From NCBI RefSeq assembly GCF_030540835.1, contig NZ_JAUOEK010000120.1, forward strand, positions 178,884-242,883: a stretch of 64,000 bases of DNA. Direction: 5' to 3'. Every line of letters starts with the position of its first letter. Within the stretch, counting starts at the first letter, position 1. Shown here one piece after another: positions 44,630 to 54,682 of this stretch. The notes beneath the pieces were generated by a model. That model did no database searches. It had not been told where the DNA came from and worked only from the letters and a program-made list of their open reading frames with translations. Source of the stretch: Flavivirga aquimarina (GTDB lineage Bacteria > Bacteroidota > Bacteroidia > Flavobacteriales > Flavobacteriaceae). The translations under genes and the position numbers were made by a program.

Positions 44630-45241
44630 TTATTTTATTGTTATTGAAAACATTTCCTGGTTTTCTATAAATCCTTTTAATTTATCGTTTGCAATTACTT
44701 TGCCAACACCTGCTGGTGTTCCTGTAAATATAATATCTCCAATCTTTATAGTAAAATATTTTGAGACATATTCTATAAGTTCATCAATTTTCCAAAGCAT
44801 GTGGCTTGTATTTCCTAATTGTACAATATTATCATTTTTTTTTAAAGAAAATCCAATAGCATTAACATCTTTTACATCTTCTTTTGATAACCACTTACCT
44901 ACAACTGCTGAGCCGTCAAATGCCTTAGCTTTCTCCCATGGCAATCCTTTTGTTTTTAGTTGGCTTTGTAAATCGCGGGCTGTAAAATCTATTCCTAAAC
45001 CTATTTCATTATAATATTTATGTGCAAATTTTTTATCTATATGCTTACCTACTCGATTTATTTTAACCAAAATTTCTACTTCATAATGTATATCATTTGA
45101 AAAATCCGGAATAAAAAAAGGTTGTTTTTTAAGAAGAATTGCTGTATCTGGTTTTAAAAAAACAACCGGATTTTCCGGTTTTTCATTTTCTAATTCTTTA
45201 ATGTGTTCGGTGTAATTTCTACCTATACAAATAAGTTTCAT
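44630..45241 (-). CDS. fumarylacetoacetate hydrolase family protein
   Basis: 203 residues from the ATG at 45241 (MKLICIGRNYTEHIKEL, the usual family start); an in-frame ATG 12 bases further upstream is possible. Metal-site residues: HYEVEILVKI near residue 64, GLGIDFTARDLQ near 98, and the FTGTPAGVGKV loop near 180. Small FAH proteins act as acylpyruvases or oxaloacetate decarboxylases; exact activity not assignable. Confidence 0.88.
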   Translation of the reverse strand: MKLICIGRNYTEHIKELENEKPENPVVFLKPDTAILLKKQPFFIPDFSNDIHYEVEILVKINRVGKHIDKKFAHKYYNEIGLGIDFTARDLQSQLKTKGLPWEKAKAFDGSAVVGKWLSKEDVKDVNAIGFSLKKNDNIVQLGNTSHMLWKIDELIEYVSKYFTIKIGDIIFTGTPAGVGKVIANDKLKGFIENQEMFSITIK

Positions 45242-45371
45242 ATCTTCTGTCATTCCTGCAAAGGCAAGAACCTGTTTATTATATTAATTCCTTACTTAAA
45301 AATGAATTCCTACCTCCACCAGCTTTACTAAGTACAAGTCGCTCAGTGACCTCGCAGGAACGTCAAAACCG

Positions 45372-46145
45372 TTATAGTTTGTTATTAAAACTTCTTAGCT
45401 TAATACTTGTTAGCACTTTTTTAGTGTATAAAGGAAAATCTGCATTAAGCAACCATCCAAAATAACCCGGTTCTTTTTCTAATACTTCCGTAACTAACTT
45501 CCCTTTATGTTTCCCAAAAGAAAAACACTCAACACCTTCTTTATTATAAGCTATAAAACCCGCAAAATCTGCAAACTTTTTTCTTGAGCTAAACTCTGCC
45601 AAAAACTTAGTATCATTTTCTACTTCATCATATTTAGCAATTTGCGCTTTTAAAACCTCGTATGTTGCATTAGTATCTGCTTCTGCACTATGTGCTCCTT
45701 CAAGATCTTTATCGCAATAAAATTTATACGCTGCACTTAAAGTGCGTTGTTCCATTTTATGAAAAATAGTTTGTACATCTATGGCTAAACGGTTTTTCAT
45801 ATCGAAATCAATATCAGCTCGCAACATTTCTTCTGCCAATAAAGGAATATCAAACCTATTAGAATTAAATCCACTTAAATCGGAATCTTTAATCATATTA
45901 TAAACCTCTTTAGCGAGTTCTTTGAATGTTGGCTGATTTGCAACTTTTTCGTTAGTTATACCATGAATTTCTGTAACTTCTTTTGGTATTGGCATTTCCG
46001 GATTAACCAACCATGTTTTGCTTTCTTCTTTTCCATTAGGAAAAACCTTAAGAATAGAAATTTCGACAATACGATCTTTCGATATATTAATACCTGTTGT
46101 TTCAAGATCGAAAAAACAAATGGGTTTTGTAAGATTGAGCTGCAT
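45372..46145 (-). CDS. 3'-5' exonuclease (DnaQ/RNase T-like)
   Basis: 257 residues. Exo I FFDLETTGI near residue 13, Exo II SGFNSNRFDIPLLAEEM near 95, Exo III GAHSAEADTNATYEVL near 153: DEDDh type. The last 80 residues (FGKHKGKLVTEVLEKEPGYFGWLL) form a small extra domain often attached to this group in Bacteroidetes. DNA repair or proofreading role is general inference. Confidence 0.88.
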   Translation of the reverse strand: MQLNLTKPICFFDLETTGINISKDRIVEISILKVFPNGKEESKTWLVNPEMPIPKEVTEIHGITNEKVANQPTFKELAKEVYNMIKDSDLSGFNSNRFDIPLLAEEMLRADIDFDMKNRLAIDVQTIFHKMEQRTLSAAYKFYCDKDLEGAHSAEADTNATYEVLKAQIAKYDEVENDTKFLAEFSSRKKFADFAGFIAYNKEGVECFSFGKHKGKLVTEVLEKEPGYFGWLLNADFPLYTKKVLTSIKLRSFNNKL

Positions 46146-46201
46146 TTAATTTTATTTTTCTAAAGTTGTAAAGATACTAAATTGATAAAGGGTTGAAACA
46201 A

Positions 46202-46230
46202 AAAAACCAACTGTTTTAAAGTTGGTTTTT
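46202..46230. terminator. Rho-independent terminator after the E2 gene
   Basis: AAAAACCAAC / GTTGGTTTTT with a 9-base loop; A and T runs on both sides make it usable on both strands. It stands between the E2 gene stop and the exonuclease start. Confidence 0.8.
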
Positions 46231-46249
46231 AATATATATTTTCTTAAAA

Positions 46250-47581
46250 CTATATTTCTCTATCGCTATCCCAAGCTTCCAGATAATCTTTTACAGCTTT
46301 AGCAAATTGACCGCCAAGTGCGCCATTAACTACACGATGATCGTATGAATGTGACAAGAACATTTTATAACGAATTCCTATAAAATCACCTTCTGAAGTT
46401 TCAATAACTGCAGGCACTTTTCTAATAGCTCCAAGTGCTAAAATACCAACTTGTGGCTGGTTTATTATTGGAGTTCCCATAATACTACCAAATGTTCCCA
46501 CATTAGTTACGGTGTATGTACCACCTTGAATATCGTCTGGTTTTAATTCATTTAATCGCGCTCTATTAGCCAAATCATTAACCTGTTTCGTCATGCCAAC
46601 CAAATTAAGTTGATCTGCATTTTTTATAACCGGCACTATTAAATTACCATCAGGTAAAGCAGCTGCCATACCTAAATTAATGTTTTTCTTTTTCACAATG
46701 GTATTACCTTGAAGTGAGATATTCATCATTGGAAATTCACGGAGTGCTTTAGCAATAGCTTCCATAAAAATAGGTGTGAAAGTTAAATTCTCACCTTCAC
46801 GTTTCATAAATTCATTCTTAACTCTCTTTCTCCAATTCCATATTTTAGTAACATCGGCTTCAATAAAACTTTGTACATGTGCAGATGTTTGTACAGACTC
46901 AACCATATGATGTGCAATAAGCTTGCCCATTCTAGTCATTTCTACAATCTCATCTTCTCCGTTAGAAACAACTGAAACCATAGGCTTCTTAGGTTGTTCT
47001 GTAGGCTTAGGTTGAATAACTGGAGATTCAACTTTTTGCGTAATCGATTCTTGATGATTCCCTGTTCTATTCTCTATATATCCAAGAATATCATTTTTAG
47101 TAACACGCCCATCTTTTCCACTACCAGAAATAACATCTAATTCTTGTTGACTTACTCCTTCTTGCTTCGCTATATTTTTAACAAGCGGTGAATAAAAACG
47201 TTCTCCGTTTGAAACTATGGACTTAACAGTTTCTTTGGCTACTGCTATGGTTTCTGCTACTTGTATAACAGCTTCTTCTTTCTGCTCTACGTCTTCGTTT
47301 AGAGACTCAGATTCTGATTCTGAATCATTACCATCATTACTTTCTATTTCAATAACAGCAATAACCTGCCCTACCTGAACTACATCATCTACATTAAAAA
47401 ACTTCTCAACTAAAACACCATCTACCTCGCTTGGCACCTCACTATCAACCTTATCTGTTGCTATTTCTAAAACAGGTTCATCCATTTCAATAGTGTCCCC
47501 AATTTCCTTTAACCAAGATGTTATTGTTGCTTCTGCAACACTTTCACCCATTTTTGGTAATTTAAGCTCAAACTTTGCCAT
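46250..47581 (-). CDS. dihydrolipoamide acyltransferase (2-oxoacid dehydrogenase E2)
   Basis: 443 residues. Lipoyl domain with the modified Lys in IATDKVDSE near residue 43; peripheral-subunit-binding domain FYSPLVKNIAKQEGVSQQEL near 130; catalytic domain from about 215 ending HSYDHRVVNGALGGQF near 415. The active-site motif reads HRVVNG where most E2 proteins have HRxxDG, a change I recall from other Bacteroidetes members. Alanine-poor but acidic serine-rich linker near 90. Probably branched-chain or general 2-oxoacid type; E1 and E3 genes are not in the window. Confidence 0.92.
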   Translation of the reverse strand: MAKFELKLPKMGESVAEATITSWLKEIGDTIEMDEPVLEIATDKVDSEVPSEVDGVLVEKFFNVDDVVQVGQVIAVIEIESNDGNDSESESESLNEDVEQKEEAVIQVAETIAVAKETVKSIVSNGERFYSPLVKNIAKQEGVSQQELDVISGSGKDGRVTKNDILGYIENRTGNHQESITQKVESPVIQPKPTEQPKKPMVSVVSNGEDEIVEMTRMGKLIAHHMVESVQTSAHVQSFIEADVTKIWNWRKRVKNEFMKREGENLTFTPIFMEAIAKALREFPMMNISLQGNTIVKKKNINLGMAAALPDGNLIVPVIKNADQLNLVGMTKQVNDLANRARLNELKPDDIQGGTYTVTNVGTFGSIMGTPIINQPQVGILALGAIRKVPAVIETSEGDFIGIRYKMFLSHSYDHRVVNGALGGQFAKAVKDYLEAWDSDREI

Positions 47582-47714
47582 ATTAATAACGTAATGTTTG
47601 TTTTTTTTATTTCTTTTGCAAAATTAACGAAAAAATAGCTTTTATTTTTAATTATTCTTATTAAAAAGCAGTTTTTCACTATTTCTTTTTTGCTTCTCAG
47701 CAAAGTTAAAACCT

Positions 47715-48323
47715 TTAACTTATTACTTCAAAGGAAATTGAATTTTGTTTTAGCATATTTAATAATTCTTCATGTGGGTTTACAAGAATATTACTTCTTG
47801 CTATTTTTATAAGCGGAAAATCATCTATGTGATCGGTAATAAATGTATCGACTTCATAAATGTTTTGGCTTTCTAAATATTTTAAAACATTTTCTTTTTT
47901 ATTGACTTTACTATTTTCAAAAGTTTGATCGAACTTAGCGTATGGAAAATCTGTACCCAAACAAACCAAACCTTCATTTTTTGCTATAATATTTGCATAA
48001 CATGATGGAGCTGCTGTTGCTAATATTTTAACATTAAAAATAGTATCTTGAAGATGTGGAATATCCTTTTTTTTAGACGAAATAGACTTTACAAAAGCTT
48101 CATAATTAATGTCATTTCTGTTTTTAAGTAATCTTAAAACATTGTATTTCATTTTTTTATGCGATACATATATTCTAGAACTAATTGCAAAGCATAACTT
48201 AACAAGTAAGATTATTTTAATACGCTTTACACAAAATTCAATAAGATATTTTATAAAGTAATGAAACGTATTTATTGTAAATAGTGTTCCATCTAAATCA
48301 ACTACTAAAGCTTTTTTTTTCAA
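47715..48323 (-). CDS. HAD family hydrolase
   Basis: 202 residues. Motif I KALVVDLDGTLFTINTF at residues 3-19 (nucleophile Asp in DLDGT), motif II near ILATAAPS (99-106), motif III-IV with TFITDHIDDFPLIKIA near 160. The layout, with a helical cap between, resembles phosphoserine phosphatase-like HAD enzymes. Its start lies 26 bases inside the preceding gene, so the two are coupled. Substrate unknown. Confidence 0.82.
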   Translation of the reverse strand: MKKKALVVDLDGTLFTINTFHYFIKYLIEFCVKRIKIILLVKLCFAISSRIYVSHKKMKYNVLRLLKNRNDINYEAFVKSISSKKKDIPHLQDTIFNVKILATAAPSCYANIIAKNEGLVCLGTDFPYAKFDQTFENSKVNKKENVLKYLESQNIYEVDTFITDHIDDFPLIKIARSNILVNPHEELLNMLKQNSISFEVIS

Positions 48324-48903
48324 AATCTTTTCCTTTATAATCTTTAGACCACGGATATCTAACTAAGCTATTTTTAAACAAATAGTAATCTGGTATTACA
48401 ATTGAGTTTTCTATTGTCCAAGAAATTACTGCTGTTTTAATTTTTGCTTTTGGAAACTCTTTGATTAAATGATTTTTAACAATAAACATTGTCCTACCCG
48501 TATCAACTGCATCATCAATTACAAGAATATTACCTACAGTTTTTTTTGAGTTTGAATTAAATTTAAAATCAATGTTACTATTAGATAGATTATCTAAATT
48601 TAAAGTATCAATTGATTTTTTTGCTTTATTAGACTCATATATTCTAAGCCAATTTGTAACACTATAAGGTAACGATTTTAAAATAGCCTTGATGAAATAA
48701 TTATTTTTCAATCTGTTACTTCTCTGAAGTATTATTGATTCAAATTGAACACCTTCAAATTTTTTTACTTTTTTAATATCATTAAGCACATAGCCTCCAC
48801 CATTTAGAATCCCTACAATAATGTCTGGATTAAAATCTATTTTAGAAATTAATTCAGCACTTTTTTCAGAAAAAGTCTTAATATTTAAAGTAGTAATTTT
48901 CAA
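48298..48903 (-). CDS. phosphoribosyltransferase-like protein
   Basis: 201 residues. The PRPP-binding motif is seen as NILVIDDAVDTGRTMFIV near residue 125, and PDIIVGILNGGGYVLNDI near 28 matches the first PRTase loop. It ends with a 26-base overlap into a HAD hydrolase, an unusual arrangement. Very AT-rich. It could make a nucleotide-linked product the HAD enzyme then dephosphorylates; this is only a suggestion. Confidence 0.78.
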   Translation of the reverse strand: MKITTLNIKTFSEKSAELISKIDFNPDIIVGILNGGGYVLNDIKKVKKFEGVQFESIILQRSNRLKNNYFIKAILKSLPYSVTNWLRIYESNKAKKSIDTLNLDNLSNSNIDFKFNSNSKKTVGNILVIDDAVDTGRTMFIVKNHLIKEFPKAKIKTAVISWTIENSIVIPDYYLFKNSLVRYPWSKDYKGKDFEKKSFSS

Positions 48904-49521
48904 TTATAATTTTAAAGAACTTTCAAATGGCACCCTATCTACAATGCTTCTTCCTAAAGTAATTTCGTCTGCATATTCCAACTCATCACCAACCGAAATC
49001 CCCCTTGCAATAGTAGATGTTAAAATTTGGTATTCTTTAATTTGTTTATATATATAAAAATTGGTAGTGTCCCCTTCCATCGTCGAGCTTAACGCAAAGA
49101 TTAGTTCTTTTATTGTGCCCTCTTTAACTTTTTTTACTAATGACTCAATATTTAGGTCATGAGGCCCTATACCATCCATAGGGGAAATCTTACCTCCCAA
49201 CACATGATACAGTCCTTTAAATGAGCTCGTATTTTCTATTGCCATCACATCTTTAATATCTTCTACAATACATATAACACTTAAATCCCTATTTGGAGTG
49301 GTACATATTTCACAAAGATCTTGATCACTTATATTATGACACGATTTACAAAATTTAACATCATTGCGCATAGTCTGCAAAGCTTCAGAAAGCGCTATAG
49401 TTTGCTCTTTTGGTTGCCTTAGCATATGCAACACTAAACGTAAAGCCGTTCGTTTACCAATTCCTGGTAATTGCGACATTTCATTTACTGCCCGTTCTAA
49501 TAATTTTGAAGAGAATTCCAT
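48904..49521 (-). CDS. recR: recombination mediator RecR
   Basis: 205 residues. Helix-hairpin-helix [20 protein letters not shown] near residue 15, zinc site [16 protein letters not shown] near 57, Toprim domain [17 protein letters not shown] near 80, Walker-like end. Works with RecF/RecO to load RecA on gapped DNA. Confidence 0.96.
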   Translation of the reverse strand: MEFSSKLLERAVNEMSQLPGIGKRTALRLVLHMLRQPKEQTIALSEALQTMRNDVKFCKSCHNISDQDLCEICTTPNRDLSVICIVEDIKDVMAIENTSSFKGLYHVLGGKISPMDGIGPHDLNIESLVKKVKEGTIKELIFALSSTMEGDTTNFYIYKQIKEYQILTSTIARGISVGDELEYADEITLGRSIVDRVPFESSLKL

Positions 49522-49643
49522 TTACGCGAATTTAACATTTAGCCCCGAAAAACCACTAATTTTAATCAATTCTTTTAAATTACAGGCTTCATTTGGAATT
49601 TGAGACTTAATATTTGTAATTTCAACACTTAAAATTTCTTTCA

Positions 49644-51107
49644 ATGTCTGCAACACAAATCATGCTACTTATAGCAGCTTACTTCGGGGTACTTATTCTC
49701 ATATCATATTTAACTGGCAAAGAAGATTCTAATGAAACTTTCTTTAAGGCTAAAAGACAATCTCCCTGGTTCGTTGTTGCTTTCGGAATGATAGGTGCCT
49801 CACTTTCAGGAGTCACTTTTATTTCTGTGCCTGGCTGGGTTGATGCTTCTCAATTTAGTTACATGCAGGTTGTTTTTGGATATTTAGCTGGTTATTTTGT
49901 TATAGCATATATATTGCTTCCTATATATTACAAACTTAATGTGACTTCAATATATCAATATTTAGAAAGTCGTTTTGGGGTAGTTAGCTATAAAACAGGT
50001 GCTTTTTTCTTTTTTATCTCTAGAGTTTTAGGAGCTTCCTTCCGATTATATTTAGTTGCTATTGTATTACAAAAATTTGTTTTTGATGCTTATGGATTTC
50101 CTTTTTGGGGAACCGTTACTATTTCAATCTTGTTAATATGGTTATATACTTATAAGGGAGGTATTAAAACTATTGTGTGGACAGATACCCTGCAAACTTT
50201 ATTTATGCTTGTTGCGGTTATTATAGCAATCATTTTAATTACCGATAAATTAGATTGGAGTTTTTCAGAGTTTTTGGCTTCTGATGAATTGACGAAATAC
50301 AATAAAACTTTTTTCACTGAGTCCTTTTTGGCAAAAAATCATCTTGTAAAATCTTTTCTTGGTGGCATGTTTATTGCCATTTGTATGACTGGTTTAGATC
50401 AAGATATGATGCAAAAAAACCTTACCTGCAAAACGCTTAAAGATGCACAAAAGAATATGGTTTCTTTCAGTTTAGTTTTAGTTGTTGTTAATTTTATTTT
50501 CTTGTTGCTTGGAGCTCTTCTATTTATTTATGCTGATAAATTTAATATTGCAACACCTATGCTAGACGGAAAAGTAAAAACCGATTTGCTATTCCCCGAA
50601 ATAGCCTTAAACGGAGGTTTAAGCATATCATTAGCAATAGTATTTTTACTAGGCTTAATTGCAGCTGCTTATAGTAGTGCAGATAGTGCTTTAACATCGT
50701 TAACCACATCTTTTTGCATAGATTTTTTAGGCATAGAAAAAATTGAAGCATCCAAACAAAAAGGGTTACGAAAACGCGTTCATGTATTGATGAGCATCAT
50801 TCTCATTTTTGTTATTGTAGCTTTTAAATATATTTTAGACAGTAATGTTATAGATAACCTTTTAAAAGTTGCCGGTTATACTTATGGTCCGCTACTCGGG
50901 TTATTTGCTTTTGGAATTTTTACCAAATTTAAAGTTATCGATAAATACGTTTGGCTTGTTACATTAATATCTGTTATACTGTCCTATCTAATTGGAAAAA
51001 TTCCAGCAGAACAAATTGGAGGCTATGTTATTGGTTACGAACTTCTAATAATTAATGGACTCATTACATTCTTAGGTTTAATATTGATTCGTAGCGAGCA
51101 AAACTAA
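49644..51107 (+). CDS. sodium:solute symporter family protein
   Basis: 487 residues with about 13 hydrophobic spans starting at [21 protein letters not shown]-family marks: [21 protein letters not shown] near 55, [13 protein letters not shown] near 172 and [15 protein letters not shown] near 345 (the Na2-site serine region). Transported solute is not predictable. The last 30 bases overlap the end of the convergent CoA-binding gene. Confidence 0.9.
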   Translation: MSATQIMLLIAAYFGVLILISYLTGKEDSNETFFKAKRQSPWFVVAFGMIGASLSGVTFISVPGWVDASQFSYMQVVFGYLAGYFVIAYILLPIYYKLNVTSIYQYLESRFGVVSYKTGAFFFFISRVLGASFRLYLVAIVLQKFVFDAYGFPFWGTVTISILLIWLYTYKGGIKTIVWTDTLQTLFMLVAVIIAIILITDKLDWSFSEFLASDELTKYNKTFFTESFLAKNHLVKSFLGGMFIAICMTGLDQDMMQKNLTCKTLKDAQKNMVSFSLVLVVVNFIFLLLGALLFIYADKFNIATPMLDGKVKTDLLFPEIALNGGLSISLAIVFLLGLIAAAYSSADSALTSLTTSFCIDFLGIEKIEASKQKGLRKRVHVLMSIILIFVIVAFKYILDSNVIDNLLKVAGYTYGPLLGLFAFGIFTKFKVIDKYVWLVTLISVILSYLIGKIPAEQIGGYVIGYELLIINGLITFLGLILIRSEQN

Positions 51108-51430
51108 AGTACAAGAAGCTTCAAAAGCAATATTATGTTCCTTTAAAAGCTTATAAAGTTCAGGGTTTTCTGTTCCTGGATTAAAAATAACACGTTTTGG
51201 TTTTAATGATAAAATATAGTCATAATAGTCCTTTTGTCTTTTGGCATTAAGGTATAAAGTTACTGTATGCACGTCATGATATGCTAATAATTCAGTATCA
51301 ATTTGTACATCAGAAATATTTCCCTTTTTTAAACCAAAAGCCACTACTTCAAATTTATTAGCAATTAATCTTTGAACCGCATAATTAGAATACCTATTTG
51401 TATAATCGGCGAAACCAAAAGTACAAATTC
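51078..51430 (-). pseudogene. CoA-binding domain protein, 5' end lost
   Basis: The frame from about 51430 to 51078 reads TFGFADYTNRYSNYAVQRL, then FEVVAFGLKKG and VIFNPGTENPELYKLLKEHNI, the small CoA_binding Rossmann protein of about 120 residues. No ATG, GTG or TTG lies in the first part, and a TGA stop stands just before it; the expected MKKTLVxGAS opening is missing. The only usable start is the internal GTG at 51344 (88 residues), which would drop the first strand and nucleotide loop. Its broken end faces the phage-like block. Confidence 0.65.
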
Positions 51431-51506
51431 AGAAGCTGTACTAGCAAATTTTTCGTTTGTTTTTGAAATCTATTTGTGTATGTATTAAGTCTCTGAATTT
51501 GATGAA

Positions 51507-53842
51507 TTAAATTTCAAATCTTAAGAACATTTCCCATATTTTAGCTAAATGTTCTTGTGTTGGTTGTGAATATGGATGTAAATCATCTTGCATCCAAATT
51601 TGTGTTAATGTCAAGTTTTGAATTACACCTCCGCTTTCAATCCAAGTAGTACTATTTTGCCAATAGCCTGTGGTAGACACCTCTTGTTGTGAAAATCCCG
51701 CTTTCTCCCAAAGCTTCAAACTAGGGAATCCCCAATAATGAAATAAAATTTCTTGCGCCTTGTAAATACGTTCTTTTCGGTCGCTTTCATAATGTCCTAT
51801 GAGTATTATTTTTGCACGTGGATTATAGCTTAAATAATATCTATAAGGTAGTTCATTGCACCATTAAATGTGCTTCTATCATTTCTAGTTTCGGGAATTG
51901 AAATAGCTGCATTTTCATCTGCATCATAAGATGTTGCTACTAAATCATTATGCCCATGATCTAAAATAAAATAATTTGGCATTTCCACGAAATCAGGATG
52001 CAAACTATCTAAGTATTTGTTTACTAGTTTTCGCTCATGCGAAAAGTCTTTTATTTGCTCTTCTGTATAATAGTCAGTTATTGCACTTGTAGGCGATGCG
52101 CCACTAATTAAATCCCTCCATCCATATGAACCGCCCGTAATATTACCATTAGCATCTAACCCATTAGTCCAGTTGTCAATTAAACTTTGCTTATCTGCTA
52201 ACGTGTGCGATAGAGCCTTTAAACAATTATCTAATCCTAAATCTTTGAAATTTCCAGTAACTCCATGAAAAGCCCTTGCCATTGAGCTTGGTACTGCTTC
52301 GTTATAAGTTGTCATACCTAAGTTTTGCCCAACTATTTGTGGATAACCAGTTGCGGGTATTGAAGTGCCAAAAACCACCATTGACTTCTTTTTTTTTGAA
52401 GAGCTATTTAAGTGCTTTAAAGAACTATTGACATAGGCTTTAGGCGCAATATCTAAAATACCTTTTTCAATCAAGCCATAAGGATATACTGTGGGAAATC
52501 TTGAGGTAGTCACACCTATTTTTGCAGTTCCGTTTGGTGGGTTTAATTTTACTCTTTCGTAAAAACGAATACTGTTATTGGTTCCTGTTAACTCATTACC
52601 TAAAAAAACATCATTTTCGTCAAAATAAACAACTCCAGCAATTCCAGTTCCTGCAACATTACCTGTAAAATAATAGTTATCTTCTGTATTATGCATATTG
52701 TACATTCTTGAATGACTTGCTCCATTTGAAACAAAAGAACCATTATTTTTATCATAATAACCGTTCTCCAATTCATCTGTAGATACTAGACTATCCTCAT
52801 AGCCTAATGCTTGTGATAGGATTTGATTTTGTTTTATAGCTGAAGCAAAAACACCTATAGGTTGTTCTGATACAGTTGCATAAGGAAATTGTGTAGGGAA
52901 ATAAGCACTTGTTGTGCCTATTTTAACAGTTCCCTGTGGTGGGTTCAAAGGCACATTTTCATAGGTTCTTGTGTCGTTATTTCCTTGTGTATATTCATTA
53001 CCCAAAAAAACATTATTTTCATCGAAATAAACAACAAGAGGAATTATACTTCCAGCTACATTTCCAGTAGCATATAATTTTTTAGAAATATCAATATTTG
53101 TGTAAAGCCTTGTCCTATAACCCCCATTAGAAACTAAATCACCACTTAAATTATAGTAATTACTAGGGTTGTCTGTAAATGTTTCTACCTCAGTAATTTC
53201 GCCCGGATTTGCTTCGTATATCTCTCTCTTTTGAGTTTGAACTTCATCGTAAACCGCTTTTCCAGCGACTGGCTCGGTCGTATTATTTTGGTCGATGTTT
53301 TGGGCTACCGAATAACCTACAAATTTATAACCATTTGTCTCTGTCGATAAATAAATGTAGTCGCCATCATCACCAGTAGCAGGATTGTTTTTAATTCTGA
53401 AAGGTGTATTATTGGATGGTAAAGGATTTACTGCCATAGCAGAAGCTATGGTTGTATAGGTTTTCCCAGCACCATCCAAAATACTCTGTATCTCACGGTG
53501 TAGGTCATCTGCCGTACCATTGTATAAACCTTTTTCTAGCTTTATTGATATGTCATTAACTAAATCTTGAACTGTACTATTAAAAGTTTCTGTTTTTAGC
53601 AAGACGTTTAAACGATCCACTAAAGTCTCTATCTGCTCTATTGGCAACCTTTCACTTTTATGCCAAAGTGATTGTATAAGTTCTTTAAACTGTGTTGAAT
53701 TTGGGAAAGCCCCACTTTCAAAATAACTAATTAATGTTTCTACTGGTGTCATGCTTTGTGTTTTTTCTTCAATATCTTTTTTTTCTTGTCCGTATGAACT
53801 TAAAACTAATAATGTGAAAGCTACCAATATAAACTGTCTCAT
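51507..53842 (-). pseudogene. secreted SGNH/GDSL hydrolase with tandem modules, frameshifted
   Basis: From ATG 53842 the frame codes 670 residues (signal peptide MRQFILVAFTLLVLSSYGQ) and stops at 51830; the -1 frame then continues without a break (SYNPRAKIILIGHYESDRKE...) to 51507. A T run of three at 51831-51833 where four would keep the frame explains the shift. Two copies of a roughly 95-residue module (about 230-325 and 362-460, both with VVYFDEN-VFLGNE) precede the hydrolase. SGNH marks: VVFGTSIPATG near 490 (GTS for GDS), DHGHNDL near 635, and, after the shift, DDLHPY (the DxxH). So the catalytic Asp/His is cut off in the main frame. Confidence 0.75.
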
Positions 53843-53888
53843 AATTTTTTATTTTCAGTAAAAATAGAAAATTATGAGACAGTTTATA
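53828..53888. repeat. 21-base perfect inverted repeat across a start codon
   Basis: Arms 53828-53848 and 53868-53888, spacer 19 bases. The left arm contains the ATG of the SGNH gene (minus strand), and the right arm has the same ATGAGACAGTTTATA on the plus strand. In mRNA the arm would hide the start codon in a hairpin. Confidence 0.85.
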
Positions 53889-53902
53889 CTGATGTCATAG
53901 TT

Positions 53903-54682
53903 TTAATATTTTACTTTAATTATAAATGCTTCAACAAAATAAGGCGGACGGTTCTCGTGTGCCTCATTATTTCCAATTCTATACTCTACGTTTGCCGCAC
54001 CTGAATCTGATGCTACTCCCTGCGTTCTTTAGTTAAAGTGACTTCATCCAAACCGCCAGTTTGTCCAACTGCATTATAATCACCGTTTCCTGAATATCCA
54101 ACTAAAAATTTTTCTCTTAAATCGGGGATTTTAAACTGTGTTGTACCTACAGCCCCAAATGAAGTACCTATGTTTTCAAACAGTTCAGGGTATTCGTCAA
54201 TATTTAGCGCACGTCCATCACAAAGCATATAGTTTTCGGGTATTTTATCCAAATAGCCACACCATCCAGCTCTGATACCCGGAGGATCACCTTTGATATC
54301 CTTTACACGTTGCCAAAGTTCCTGATTGCTTATTATTCTTTGGAAGCCTGACCAGTTTAAGTCTCCTAGCTGAAAAAGTTGCGTGACGTGTTACATAGGC
54401 ATCTGTATAGTTAACTTCAAAAGCTGACACGGTCTCCCTATCTTCAATAATCACTATTTTATCAGTCTTTAAACCGCCTTTAAATGGTATTAATTCACCA
54501 GCAATGACCACGTATCCATCAGTGACATTATTGGCGTTATCCTCCTCACATCCGCTTAACACATAATTGTCGCCACCTAAAGCAATCATCTTTGATAATA
54601 ACTGCATTGTGTTTTGCATAAAATCTGCTGATTTGATAGTAAACGGAAAACTATCCTGCTGTGCAAAATTTATCTTATCCAT
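53903..54682 (-). pseudogene. phage tail-collar-like protein gene with two frameshifts
   Basis: The first frame (54682 to 54287) codes FTIKSADFMQNTMQLLSKM and GYVVIAGELIPFKGG, then goes wrong after RHATF at a run of five T; with four T the next frame reads FQLGDLNWSGFQRI and WQRVKDIKGDPPGIRAGW, running on into GYLDKIPENYMLCDGRALN and QFKIPDLREKFLVGY, a tail-collar domain. After VTLTKE the frame is lost again (TAG); the -1 frame gives GVASDSGAANVEYRIG and NRPPYFVEAFIIKVKY, the usual collar ending. Real function: phage or contractile-injection tail tip or fibre. Not expressible whole as it stands. Confidence 0.72.

Noticed and set aside
53874..53900. 8-codon plus-strand ORF in the inverted repeat
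   Set aside because: A by-product of the palindrome; too short and no support.
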